Shown one piece after another: positions 1-11,105 of a DNA stretch of 64,000 nucleotides. Within the stretch, counting starts at the first letter, position 1; the number at the start of each line of letters is the position of its first letter. Source of the stretch: Adiantum capillus-veneris (Eukaryota > Streptophyta > Polypodiopsida > Polypodiales > Pteridaceae); the NCBI GenBank assembly GCA_014529385.2, contig CM043967.1, positions 133,170,682 through 133,234,681 of the forward strand, given 5' to 3'. Below the pieces are notes generated by a model. That model was given only the letters and a program-made list of their open reading frames with translations. It searched no databases and was not told where the DNA came from. Both the position numbers and the translations under genes were made by a program.

Positions 1-2290
1 ACCTTCTTACAAATCTGTCATGACAAGTCAAAGTGAGATTAGTATTTGTTCAACATAGCTTGCGTAAATTTCACCACAACACATCACAAGAAAAGCCACC
101 CCAATCACTGTCTTAAGGCCAGGGGAGTCCTCTCCACCCTGTCGCCCTCTTACAGTATGTGGGATTTATGGCTAGATTGATGACAACACCAGAGACAAGC
201 TATCAAGAACCTAACAAAAAACACCAAGACACTTACGCATCATTGTTGTCCATTACTTCACGTTGGAATGGAGACAAAGTATCCAAGCTTAGTCCAAATC
301 CACCCTCCTTGATTCAGCAAATGTTGGGCTTACACTAGTAGGAGAAATGATAGATTTCCTACTCTCAATTTAATGATCACTCTCTCTCTTACAATGGCAT
401 AGAGTTCCCTTGCTAATCCCCTATTACAACACATGCACATGCATAAGACAATGAGCTTCCACTCAAGAGCTCCTTCTAGAGAGGTTGAGCTTGGCTTCTC
501 AAGCTATAGCATAGTGCTCTTGCTTATGGCTCCCCCTTTTTTTGTGCTAGCTACACCCTCCTTTTATAGCAATTTTGAAGGCTAGGGTTACTCCTCTAAC
601 CATGGTTGGGTTAGATTTTTAGCAATTTATCTAATTTCTTTTGCTTGGAATTATCAAGAAGTTGGTGGGAAAAGAGAGAGGAGAGAAATGGAGGTGATAG
701 GACTTTTCATAGTGGGTTAGTGCTAGTAGAGTTAGTATTAATTTACAAATGGAATTGGATATTTACAATGGGAGTATCCATGTAGGATACAAATAAGGAA
801 GAAAAACTCTTAAGAGGTAAGAAAAGGTGGATTTCTTACAAGGTTGATGCTCCAAGTGTCTTGAGTAGGGCCAATTTTGACGCTTGTTGACGGTCCACTA
901 GCTTTGACGGTACATTTTTTCTCCACTCTTGACCTTCCTTGAGAGACAAGGTAATTGAAGTTGAGTAATCAACCACCATGATGCTGTCTTTTAAGAGAAG
1001 AGGCTGAATTTTGTGGTTTTTCTGATAGATATGGGTAATTTGGAGGAGGAAAAATGAGACTAGGTGGTCAATTTTGGAATGGAATTGTGTGTGGGAGGTA
1101 TGAGTTCACCATGGTTTCTCTTATTCTTCAAGGTTGAGGAGAAGGTGAGTAGGGTGCAGAGAGGAGTGGTGAGAGAGGTGGGGATGATGAGTGGAGAAGT
1201 GTGTGTGAAAGAGGAAAATGATAAAGTGGAAGAGAGAGTGTGGCTGCATAGCATGGGAAAACTGGGGTCCACTAATAAAATCATAGCTCACAGCTCGTAG
1301 CTCAAAAAAATATGAAAAACTTTGAGGCAAATGCTCAGCCCACGATCTACAACTTTTGTTTGTATCACCTTTTCAAATTCGGAGAGCAAGTGAACTTTAA
1401 AAATTCAGCAAAACCGATCGTTTTTTTCCACTGTACAAGGTCCTTGTGGGGTCCTTCTTTGGATGATTCTTTTGAATACCTCCAAGAGTGAGCCCTCCAT
1501 AGTGCATGTATGCATGCCACCTACCCTTGACCTTATTTGGTAGGTCTATAGTTGAAGATATTGTTGAGATCATGATATAAGTGAATAGTACAACTAAGAA
1601 AAATCAAATATTGAGAGGTCTAAAAAATATGTACATGTCAAATATAAATAATATAAGTGGAAAAAATATAAAGGGGTCAAAAGAAATCTCTCTCATTATG
1701 AGGCTACCATAAAAAGATAAATATTTTTGGTGTTCTAATGTTTTTAGAAAAAAAAACCAAATAGATGTAGGAAGGGAAAAATCACAATAGTGAAAAAATA
1801 TACACATAAATAAAACTAGTTTTTTTGGATTTTTGTTGCGGTGGAGTTACACCAAATATAAGAGAAGCTTACATGAAAATATTTCTAAATGTAATAAAGA
1901 GTATGAAAAATGGTAAGAAAAATTGTGGTAATGGTGAGGCAATGTACAGAGTATAAATAACACACACCTAGGTAGAAATATTTAAATAAATACCAAAATA
2001 ATTATGAAAAAATCTTTTATTTAGGCCCTATATACAAAGAAATATTTACATACGCATGGGCCATAATATACTTATATTTTTTATATTTTATATTTTTTTG
2101 GCTCAACTAGCCCAATGACTAGCTAATTGAGGGTTTTTTATTTCAGTAAGGAGATATGGGAAAAGTCCCCTAACTCACACGCACCTATATACAGTGAAAG
2201 GGTGAGGGTAACCACACTGTTTGAGTGATTTGATAGGGGGGGATAACTCACTATGGCAATCACAAAGAGCCGAAAAACGGCTATCAACGT
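1..2290. other. Intergenic sequence, no recognisable gene
   Basis: No frame in this stretch resembles a known protein family. The longest opposed frames overlap at 1060-1330 and look like chance. The DNA is AT-rich, with short direct repeats of TTGACGGT near 890-910 and a poly-purine stretch near 1140-1250. No copy of the 143-bp LTR found at 5622 and no TGGTATCAGAGC-type primer-binding site was seen, so the 5' LTR and gag of the following copia element appear to be lost. Some of this may be decayed transposon sequence, but that cannot be shown by eye. Confidence 0.5.
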
Positions 2291-2293
2291 GAT

Positions 2294-5200
2294 GGATCAC
2301 TTTTTATTGTCGATTCTGGTGCTACAGGAAATATGACATATCAGTCTAAGTGGCTCCATAACTATCATCCACTGCCAGTTCAACGTATTGTTTATCTTGC
2401 TGATGATACTACTTGTCGAGTAAAGGGTATTGGAGACTTATATCTTAGTACCTTATCTTCTTCCACTCAAATTTTGCGAGGAGTATTACATGTACCAGAT
2501 CTTTAACGTAATCTTCTTTCAGTTGCTAGACTTATTGATCTTGGTCTGTTTGTTGGATTTGATCATACCAAATGCCGAATTGAGAAAGATGGACAGACTA
2601 TAGCCACTGCTCCTCGAAACGGTAATTTGTTTGAACTCTCTCTTAACGATGCTGTAGCAAATATTTTCACTGCTCCAGGTGATCATGATTGCAAAGTATG
2701 GCATCACCGTTTTATTCATGCTGATTTCTCAAAACTCCTTGATCTTCAACGTCGTGATCTTCTTCATGGCATGGATCTTAAAGCCCATGCCCATATGGGA
2801 ATTTGTGAATTTTGTGCTCTTGGGAAACACAATCGTAAACCCTTTCCTCTTTCAAATACAACTCATTCTCATGACATATTGGATCTTGTTCATACTGATA
2901 TATGTGGACCTCTACCTTCTTCGATATCACAATATCGCTACTTCATTACTTTCATTGATGATTTCTCAAGGTATACGACTGTATTTCTACTTAGACAAAA
3001 ATATGAAGCCTTATCTGTTTTCAAACAATTCCACAAGGCTGCGGAACTTCAAATTGGTCGTCGCCTTAAGAAGCTTCGTAGTGACAATGGAGGCGAATAT
3101 GTTTCTTGAGAGTTTGTGAGTTACTGTGCTGACAGTGGAATTCATCATGAACACACTATTCCATATTCTCCTCAACAGAACGGTGTTGCTGAACGAAAGA
3201 ATCGCACTATTCTCAATGGTGTAAGATGTATGCTGATTCATTCTGGCTTATCTCGTGTTTTCTGGGTTGAAGCTACTTTGACAACAGCATTTATTCAGAA
3301 TCATCTTCCTACTACTGCACCCTCTGGTAAGATACCCATCACAGCATGGACAGGTGACATTCCTTCTGTATCTCATTTTCGAACCTTTGGATGTATTGCT
3401 TATATTCATGTTCCCAAAGAAACACGAACAAAGCTTGATGCTCCTAGTCTTAAAGTTATTTTTATTGGATATTCTGACACTTCCAAAGGCTATATGACCC
3501 TTCCTCCAAGAAAGTAATTGTGAATCGTGATGCTACCTTTAACGAACAGCTTATGGGAGGCTCATGGTCCATGGATGATTCTGATGATACTAAATCATTG
3601 CTTCAGGCTTTTCCATTTCTTTCAGAAGATGAAACTCTTCCTATAGAGAAACTTTTCTCTTCACAACCATCCATTCCAAATGTTGCCAATGATGATATTG
3701 ATATTTTTTTTGATCTGCCTATTGATTTTGAACATGGCTCATGTCATGTTTATGATGACGATATTGCTGATAATTCTTTTTCTACTTCTGAAGATCCCGT
3801 TACTTATGATGAAGCTATCTCTTCACCACAAAAGGATCAATGGCAAGAGGCTATGGAAGCAGAGTACGATTCTCTTATCTCTAAAGGTACATGGATACTA
3901 ACTGAATTACCTCCTGGTCGTACAGCTATTAAATGTAAGTAAGTGTATAAGACAAAAGTAAAAGCAGATGGATCTTTTGACAAGTTCAAGGCGCGTTTAG
4001 TTGCAAAAGGTTACTCCCAACTAGTTGGTGTTGATTATCAAGGGACTTTTTCACCAGTTGTTCGCATTACAAGTCTTCGAGTTTTATTGGCATTTGCTGT
4101 TCAATTTGATTTAGAAGCGCATCAAATGGATGTGCGAACTACTTTTCTTAATGGTGACTTGGAAGAGGAAATTTATATGGAACAACTAGAAGGGTTTGTT
4201 ATTCCACGTAAAGAAGACCTTGTTGCTCAACTCCATAAGGCACTATATGGTCTCAAACAAGCTTCGCGAGCCTGGTATACAAAATTTGATCTTTTTCTCA
4301 CCTCTAAAGGATTCATCTCTTGCTCGTCAGACCCCAACTTATACATAAAACGCCAAGGTAGTAGTTTTGTGATTCTTGCTCTTTATGTGGATGATACCAT
4401 CCTTGTTTCCAATGATTTGGGATTTCTTTAGCAAGTGAAAAAGTTATTGTCTTCTGCATTTGATATGGTGGATCTTGGAGAGATTCACTCTTGTCTTGGC
4501 ATTCAAATCCAACGGAACCGTACAAAAGGTATTTTATTCCTTCGATAGTCAAAGTTTATTGAAGATACTATTCAAAAATTTGGTATGGAATCTGCACATT
4601 CAACCAACACACCTTGTCTTGCGAGCTCTACGAAGAACACTTCCGACAATGGCGGTCAACTTGTCACAAATCAACCTTATGCTAACTTGATTGGATGTCT
4701 TCAGTTTGTTGGCATGAACACTCGTCCTGATATTCTGTTTGCTGCTAATTATCTTGGACAACATCTTGCATGTCCTTCTCTTAAGGATTGGTGTGCTGCA
4801 AGGCGTGTATTGAAATACATGAAAGGCACTACAAATTTTGGTTTAGTCTATCGATGACAACTCACATCGGATTCTATGCAATATCTTTCTCTTTTTGGTT
4901 ACACAGATGTAGACTGGGCAAGCTCACATTTATCTATGCGATCTACTAGTGGAAATTGCTTCCTTATAAATGGTTGTCTTGTTTCTTGGACCAGCAAGAA
5001 GCAACGTTGTGTTGCAGTTTCTACGACTGAGTCAGAATATGTTGCGGCATCACTTGCAGCTCGTGAGTTGATTTGGCTTCGACAAATGCTGGTTGATATT
5101 GGTCACTCTCCTCTTTCTATGACACCCTTTCGGTGTGACAACCAAAGTGCTATTAGTCTTGCAAAAGACTACATTCAACATAATAAGTCAAAGCACATTG

Positions 5201-5373
5201 CTGTCCATTATCATTATGTCAGGTATGAAGTACGCAAAGGAACCATTATGGTTGAACACTGTCCAAGTGACGAGATGATTGCAGACATTTTGACCAAAGT
5301 CCTCAATGAGTCACGTTTCATCCTCTTGCGCTCGGAGCTTGGAGCTGCTTTGGCCTCACTCTTTCTAGATTAG
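2294..5373 (+). pseudogene. Ty1/copia Pol polyprotein, broken by stops and a frameshift
   Basis: Read in one frame from 2294, the protein opens with the aspartic-protease motif DSGATGNMT, then GAG-pre-integrase with an H-C-C pattern (about 2700-2830). The integrase core follows (about 2880-3260), with FIDDFSR, RSDNGGEY and the PYSPQQNGVAER block. After a frame change near 3490 it continues as linker and reverse transcriptase, with FKARLVAKGYSQ, DVRTTFLNGDLEEEIYMEQ and the catalytic YVDD at about 4385. RNase H follows with DVDWA, SKKQ, STTESEYVA and the KSKHI end. In-frame stops lie at 2504, 3107, 3940, 4429, about 4546 and about 4855. The family order (PR-IN-RT-RH) defines copia; gypsy has IN last. 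It cannot make a full Pol and is a pseudogene. Lineage within copia was not assigned. Confidence 0.92.
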
Positions 5374-5621
5374 CTTCTTTGCTATTGTAATAGCTTTGTA
5401 CATATGACATTGTAATCTTTTAGGTACCATGCACTATGCACACTCCACATTTGCACATTGTGATATCTAAGTCACTTGAATATTTGTACATAGATGCAAA
5501 ATTCACTTTCACATCATCACCGCTGGTTCATATTTTCACATTGTATAGGGGCTTGGGTTTTTCCCTTGAACTCCCCAAGGGTTTTTTCATCCAAAGCTAG
5601 AGACCTTTGTTTGAGTGGGGG

Positions 5622-5764
5622 TGTTGAAGCTATATATGGCTCACTCTACTGAACTTGGTCTCACCTATATATTTGTATCTTGTTCTCAATATGAATCAGT
5701 CTTTGGGAGCGTATATGGTGTGTCTCTTGTCTCGTCTCTCTCTCTTTCTCTCTACATCTCAACA
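5622..5764 (+). repeat. 3' LTR of the copia element, 143 bp
   Basis: The LTR begins TGTTGA directly after a purine-rich tract (GAGTGGGGG, 5613-5621), which serves as polypurine tract, and ends TCAACA at 5764. The two ends form a perfect 6-bp inverted repeat of the TG...CA type. At 143 bp it is short for a copia LTR. The bases right of it, gagga, would be the target duplication, but the partner is missing because the 5' side of the element is lost. Confidence 0.72.
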
Positions 5765-8439
5765 GAGGAGCGAGATAGTCTAGCAAGGGTAAACCTCTAG
5801 TCGTTCGGCTTTGCCTGAAATCTTGTCGCTCCTCCCTATTGCGTCTCTCTTTCTCTTCTTCGTACCTTTCAAGCCATTTTTGCATCGGCGCTGAATTTAG
5901 TATACAGAACTTCATGATCTTTTCTCGCATGGTGTCGTTCATTTTCTTCGGCACCCCTTGCCCTTGCGGATCCTCTCCCACCAGTCTTGCATCCTCCTCA
6001 TCGCTCCACAGTTGAGGCATTTATGGGTCAGAAGCGGATAGAAATTCGGTCGTCAATACAAGAGACTCTTGCACCAGCCATCCTTTTGCCATGCTCCCCT
6101 ATGGACGCGCTTTTTGGCGAACAAAACCCTTAAGTGTTTTCATGAACCGCTCTAGAAAGAACATCCAACGGCTGTGGACTGTACCTGTCACTGCAACCTC
6201 ATCTACTACATGGACGAGCAAGTGCATTTGGATAGTTAGGCAGCTCGTGGGTAGATACTTCTCAATCATGCAAACTGCCTCAATGGAGTTAGCCCTTGCG
6301 ACTGCAATAGATTCCTCCTATATCTCCTTGGAAGAGATCCACCACACTAGCTCTGAAATCTTGTATATGCAAGTCCGCACTTCCTCCGTTAAACACCCCT
6401 CGATCGCAATTGGAAGAATGGATTGCAAGAACTTATGCCAGTCGTGCGATTTCAGTCCTTACAGTTGATCATCACGGGTGAATGCTGTCTTGAGACATCG
6501 CATATATCCTGTTGGCGTCCTGAACTCTGAAATCACCCTTTTAACTTGTCTCTCTTCGTTTTTTAGCAATACCCATGGCGCTCTTGGAAATTTTGTTTGG
6601 CCAGCTACATTGGTGAAAGGCCACAGCTCTCGCATCTTTCCAACTGACTGCAAATAATCTCGTGAAGCTCGATTATCTTTCATTCCCATGATTGTCTTCC
6701 AGAGGAGCTCTCCCACATTCTTGAATATATGAATTGGATCCAGCAAATGGTTAATTAGTAGATCACCCCAGTACGGCAACGTATGGAGAATGGACAAACG
6801 TTTCATTCTTGGAAGAGGTTTCCCCTGTTGCTCCCATCGGCGACACCACTCTTGTACATGCATAGGACGACATTCGATGCGACCAAGCTGACCTTCGCGC
6901 AAGTGATGGCCATCTGGTAGATAATGGTGGTGGCCTTGATAAATTTTCTTTCGAAGAGAGGCAGAATAGCGCACATCCAAAGATTGCCCGCAAATTGGAC
7001 TTGCATTGTATCCCGAAGTTGTTAGTCCTGCATATATTAAAGCATGAATCAGGCCAAGGCAAAGTGCTTGCGAATAGCGAGAATTTTGTAAATCAAGAAC
7101 CATTACCAGAAGCTTCTTCGTATCCTGGCCAATCATGCTTGGTCCACATAAGAAGTCCATGGATCCTTGCATGTTGTTGTCCTACTGGTTCAACCGCATC
7201 TGCTATGTCGATCCCATGCCATAACTCATGGAGCTCGTCAACTAGTGGAGCTAGATAAACATCCATGTTTTTTGCCTTGAACTTACCAGGTACAATCAAG
7301 CTTAATATCAAATGGCCCTTCTTGATGGCAAGCCATGGCGGAAGGTTGTAATTGATAAGGCACACAGGCCAAGTGCTCCATGACGAGCTTCTCAAGCCAA
7401 ATGGATTGACTCCATCCATTGCCATGCCCAAACACAAATTGCGTGCTTCACTCTTAAAATGTGGCCAGGTATCTTCAATGTGCCTCCAGGCCTTTGAATC
7501 AACAGGCACCCTAAATGTTGCGTCAATGGATCTATTCGTAGAATGCCACCGCATCAACTTTGCAATGGAACCACAACGAAACATGATTTTTATCCTAGGA
7601 ATAATAGGGAAATGCCGCAACACTTTAGTTGGCACTGTCTCGCCAACTGCATCTTGTTTGTAGCGCATTGCTCCGCACTTAGGACACGACAGACAATCTG
7701 CGAATTCATTGCGAAAAAGAATGCAATCATTTGGACATGCATGAATCTTGTTGTAGTCCAAGCCAACTGAGGTCAATAGTTGCTTTGCGTCTGGCTTGGA
7801 GGGGGGCATTTCATTGCCAACCGGGAGAAGTTGCTCCCGCAACAACCTATTTAAGCCACATTCAATTAAAAAGCTCTCCAAGCACATCACCGTTGCAATC
7901 GGAAAATCTCTTTTGTAAATTACATACCTAAACAAAGCAGTGAAGCTTGCATCTGACCACCTGTACACTGACTGAAGATTCAAAAACGCCAGACAAGTAC
8001 CAAGCGTCGATATTTTGGCGCCTTCATAAATTGGTTGACGTGCCAACTTCCTCAACATGTCTTCAGGAGATAGGCGCACGGCTTCTGGTGCTGCTTCCTT
8101 AGCGTTCTCCTCGCTTGTTTGGAAGAAGGCATCCAGCATCTCCTCCATGCCGTTGTCTTCTGTCTGTAAGTCCTTTTTTGCTTCCATCCTTGGCTCTATA
8201 TTGTTCGGACCTTCACGCATAATCCTTTTTCTCTCTCTCTCAGATGTAGGTGCTATGCCGTGAAAGTCAATGCCCGTTCCGTAGGAGTTGTATCGTAGAT
8301 TCTTTACGGTTTCTTTAGCAAACACTCCGTACTTGTGCACATGCTCATTACATATCCTACGCTTGCGCAAGATTTGATACTTGCAGAGCGTACATGAGCC
8401 TGCAATCTTTTCCTCCATGTTAGTTGATGACGTTGCCAT
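5765..8439 (-). pseudogene. CACTA TNP2-like transposase, decayed
   Basis: The start at 8439 gives a protein opening MATSSTNMEEK with a CTLC...CNEH cysteine/histidine cluster. TNP2 landmarks then follow: CPNDCILFRNEF with SCPKCG (zinc-binding style, about 7690-7740), TKVLRHFPIIPR, ARNLCLGMAMDGVNPFG, and the block MDVYLAPLVDELHELW. A short intron, 7106 down to 7028 (GT...AG, 79 bp), restores the family motif as EEASGLTTSGYNASPICGQ. The C-terminal part (about 6450-6030) matches DUF4218: LLVHVVDEVAVTGTVHSRWM followed by LERFMKTLKGFVRQKARPEGS. An in-frame TAA at 6459-6461 and another at 6021-6023 break the frame. In live elements TNP2 carries the DDE-type transposase domain; this copy cannot make the full protein. 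Confidence 0.87.
7028..7106 (-). other. 79-bp spliceosomal intron in the TNP2 pseudogene
   Basis: On the minus strand the intron begins GTAATGG at 7106 and ends TATATGCAG at 7028. Removing it joins the G of one exon to GA of the next to give Gly, producing ASGLTTSGYN, which fits the conserved SGWSTKGYKACP-type motif of TNP2 proteins. Reading through instead hits a stop, so the splice is well supported by frame. Confidence 0.75.
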
Positions 8440-8867
8440 CTACAATGATTATGAATGTTGTTTTAATATATATACTCCTCACAATGTAAACTACCTCGCA
8501 TTCTCTAGTCTTGCACAATCTCCGTACACCTCGGTCCAAAGGTGTACGGAGATCAGGACCACCGGGTCAAAATCTCCTCTTTATTGGTCAAATCCTATAT
8601 GGGTAGACACATATGTGCACTCCCAGGTGTACATGGCAATGCATGTAGCGGTAAAAACCCCTTTGCCTCTTTTAGTTCCATAGTTTCTACAACATCCAAT
8701 GGCTATCTCCCTTTCTCTCTCTCTCGATCTCGCTCTCGCTATCTCTCTTTTTCTCTCTATTTTCCTATTTCCCTATCTCTCTCTCTGTCTTGCTCTCCAC
8801 TTCTCTATCTCTCTCTCTTTCTATTTTCCTATTTGACCTACGGCTTGTGTATTTGGCGTTTCTTCTA
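8440..8867. other. 5' leader side of the CACTA transposase
   Basis: This non-coding stretch lies upstream of the transposase start. It includes CT-rich tracts at about 8700-8830 and the motif TTTGACCTACGGCTTG near 8835-8890, which belongs to the repeat field that follows. No promoter element could be assigned with confidence. Confidence 0.4.
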
Positions 8868-9960
8868 TCCGTTTGACCTACGGCTTGCCATATGCACTCT
8901 TGATATTGCTTTAAGACTACCTAATGGACTACGGATGGTTTCATAGAAGTCATTTCCGAAATCTGTTTGTGTTTTTCCGTAGAAAAATGCAACCGAATTT
9001 GACATACAGCTTGTGTAATTGACGTTAATTCAAACCCATTGACCTACGGCTTGCCATATATGCTCTTGACATTGCTTTAAGACTACTTAATGAACTACGG
9101 ATGGTTTTGGTAGGCATAGAAGCCATTTCCGAAGTCCGTTTGCGTTTTTCCGTAGAAAAACGCAACCGGATTTGACCTACGTCTTGTGTATTTGGCGTTT
9201 TTTCTATCTGTTTGACCTGTGGCTTGCCATACGCTCTCTTGAAATTGCCTAAAGACTACCTAATCGTCTACGGATGGTTTGAGTAGGCATAGAAGCCATT
9301 TCCGAAGTCCGTTTGCGTTTTTTTGTAGAAAAACGCAATCGGATTTGACCTACGGCTTGTGTATTTGACGTTTCTTCTTTCCGTTTAACCTACGCCTTGC
9401 CATACACGGTCTTGACATTGCCTTAAGACTACTTAATAGACTATGGATGGTTTCGGTAGGCGTAGAATCAGCGTCTACGTTTTTCCGTAGAAAAACGCAA
9501 TCGGATGTGATCTACGGCTTGTGTATTTGGCGTTTCTTCTATCCGTTTGACCTACGGCTTGCCATGCGCGCTCTTGACATTGCCTAAGACTACCTAATGG
9601 ACTACGGATGGTTTCGGTAGGCATAGAATCAGTTTTCGAAGACCGTCTGCGTTTTTCCGTAGAAAAACGCAACCAGATTTGACCTACAGTTATTTGACGT
9701 TTCTTCTGTCCATTTGACCTACGGCTTGCCATACACGCTCTTGACATTGCCTTAAGTCTACCTAATGGACTACGGATGGTTTCGGTAGGCATAGAAGCCA
9801 TTTCCGAAGTCCGTTTGCGTTTTTCCATAGAAAAACGCAACCGAATTTGACCTACGGCGTAGAAGCCGTTTATGAAGTCCGTTTGCGTTTTTCCGTAGAA
9901 AAACCCAACCGGACTTCAAAAACAACTTGTATTTTGGGCGTTTCTTCTACCCGTTTGACC
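8868..9960. repeat. Tandem repeat field, ~161-173 bp period, about six copies
   Basis: The marker ACGGATGGTT (or a one-base variant) recurs at 8931, 9097, 9270, 9443, 9604 and 9772, giving intervals of 166, 173, 173, 161 and 168 bp. Each unit carries TTTGACCTACGGCTTG, a TTGACATTGCC block and an internal palindrome GCGTTTTT-N6-AAAAACGC. A seventh, shortened unit runs to about 9960. The arrays lie between the transposase and the element end and may be subterminal repeats. Open frames on either strand here are repeat artefacts. Confidence 0.85.
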
Positions 9961-10440
9961 TATGGCTTGTTATATGCCCCCGCCCAACCTTTTTTGAGGA
10001 GGAAGCTTGTCTCTAAGAGCAACGACGACGCTGTTGTTGCTCCCTAGAGGACTTTCATGTGTAAAGGTGAGAGTTGAGCTTAGAATGTATTTTGAGCTGG
10101 TCAAATGAAGTCATAGGCTGCATCAGACGATCCAGGTCACTTTGGCTCGACATGCACAACGCCCGGTCAGACTACTAACCGTGGGCGAGATTGATGAGGT
10201 CCACCGGCGACAGATGTTGGATCTCCTATGATCTACCTATCCCAACTAGCTATTTTAGTTGCTTAGTCCACACCCAGCAGTTTAGGATTCCATAATATTT
10301 TATTTTGTCATCTTGTTATTCTGACTTTGTATCAGTCTACCACATTGTAACTTTCTGCTCTCATAGGTCACTTTGGCCTTTTGAAGAGTTAATATAACAT
10401 TTCATTTCATTTCTTTCTTTAATTTTATTTTTTTACGAAA

Positions 10441-10665
10441 ACCATAACTCTCTCTCTCTCTCTCTTTAGTTTTAATTTCCTACGCACATTTTTCTCTCTC
10501 TATCTCTCTCTTTAATTTCCTACACGCACACACACTTCTCTCTTTCTATCTCTCTCTTTAATTTCCTACATGCACACACACTTCTCTCTTTCTCTCTCTC
10601 TCTCTTTCCTACACACACACACACACACTTCTCTCTCTCTCTCTTTCCTACACACACACACACAC

Positions 10666-10703
<38 letters not shown>

Positions 10704-10734
10704 ATCTCTTTCCTACACACACACACACACGATG

Positions 10735-10783
<49 letters not shown>

Positions 10784-10795
10784 TGGGGTGGGGGG
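10441..10795. repeat. Compound microsatellite (CT)n/(CA)n/(GA)n
   Basis: Alternating runs of CT, ACAC and GAGA surround short copies of the phrase TTTCCTAC, ending in a G-run at 10788-10801. The phrase recurs roughly every 50 to 60 bp, so this is also a minisatellite built on microsatellites. The Ser-Leu and Arg-Glu frames it encodes are not genes. Confidence 0.9.
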
Positions 10796-10914
10796 GGGGG
10801 GAGGGTGGCATAATACCTGTTGCCCAGGTTTCGGCCAAGATATGAGAACGTGCGCGTTGAAGGCGAAAATGGCCCCTTCGCACGGGTTCAGCTTTTTTTC
10901 CCCCAAATTCTTTG

Positions 10915-11105
10915 CGTCGATATGTCCGTCGATATATACGTCGATATATGCGTGGAAAACTTTACCTTTCTATGCTTATATCCACAGGCATATCGACGTA
11001 GTTATCGACGCATATATCGACGAGTGGTAAGAACGTCGATATGGACGTGGAAAGGCACGTCCGTCGATATATAAGACGTCAATAACTTTGGGTTATGTTG
11101 TAGTG
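10915..11105 (-). repeat. CACTA subterminal repeats and terminus
   Basis: Many copies of TCGATAT, CGTCGATAT and ATATCGACG occur in both orientations, ending with TGTTGTAGTG at 11096-11105 (CACTACAACA on the minus strand). Clustered short motifs next to a CACTA terminus are the usual binding sites of the element's TNPA-type protein. The flanking trinucleotide is CCT; no matching copy was found for the other end. Confidence 0.7.

Larger units (their letters stand above)
2294..5764 (+). mobile_element. Degenerate Ty1/copia retrotransposon, 5' truncated
   Basis: This is a plus-strand element with protease, integrase, reverse transcriptase and RNase H in the copia order, followed by about 250 bp of non-coding sequence, a purine-rich tract at 5613-5621 and a short 3' LTR at 5622-5764. 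No gag frame or 5' LTR was found upstream. The sequence right of the LTR is the C-terminal coding end of a CACTA transposase on the minus strand, so the copia copy probably inserted into or beside that element. The left boundary is only the first recognisable codon of the protease. Confidence 0.88.
5765..11105 (-). mobile_element. CACTA (En/Spm) transposon, minus orientation, left end lost
   Basis: The right end at 11096-11105 reads, on the minus strand, CACTACAACA, the terminal motif of CACTA transposons. Inside it, about 10915-11090 holds repeated CGTCGATAT-type subterminal motifs in both orientations. Further in are microsatellites, a ~165-bp tandem repeat field (8868-9960) and a TNP2 transposase transcribed leftward (8439 to 5765). 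The opposite terminus was not found; a copia LTR adjoins the coding 3' end. That the terminus at 11105 belongs to this transposase is inferred from position and orientation only. Confidence 0.6.

Noticed and set aside
1060-1330. Overlapping small frames on both strands
   Set aside because: No recognisable motif, and three frames overlap in the same low-complexity purine-rich sequence.
7352-8263. Plus-strand frames over the CACTA transposase
   Set aside because: They are antisense shadows of the minus-strand TNP2 frame, which has clear family motifs.
9475-9840. 121-codon minus-strand frame with internal repeats
   Set aside because: It is a translation of the ~165-bp tandem repeat; the repeat period is not a multiple of three throughout.
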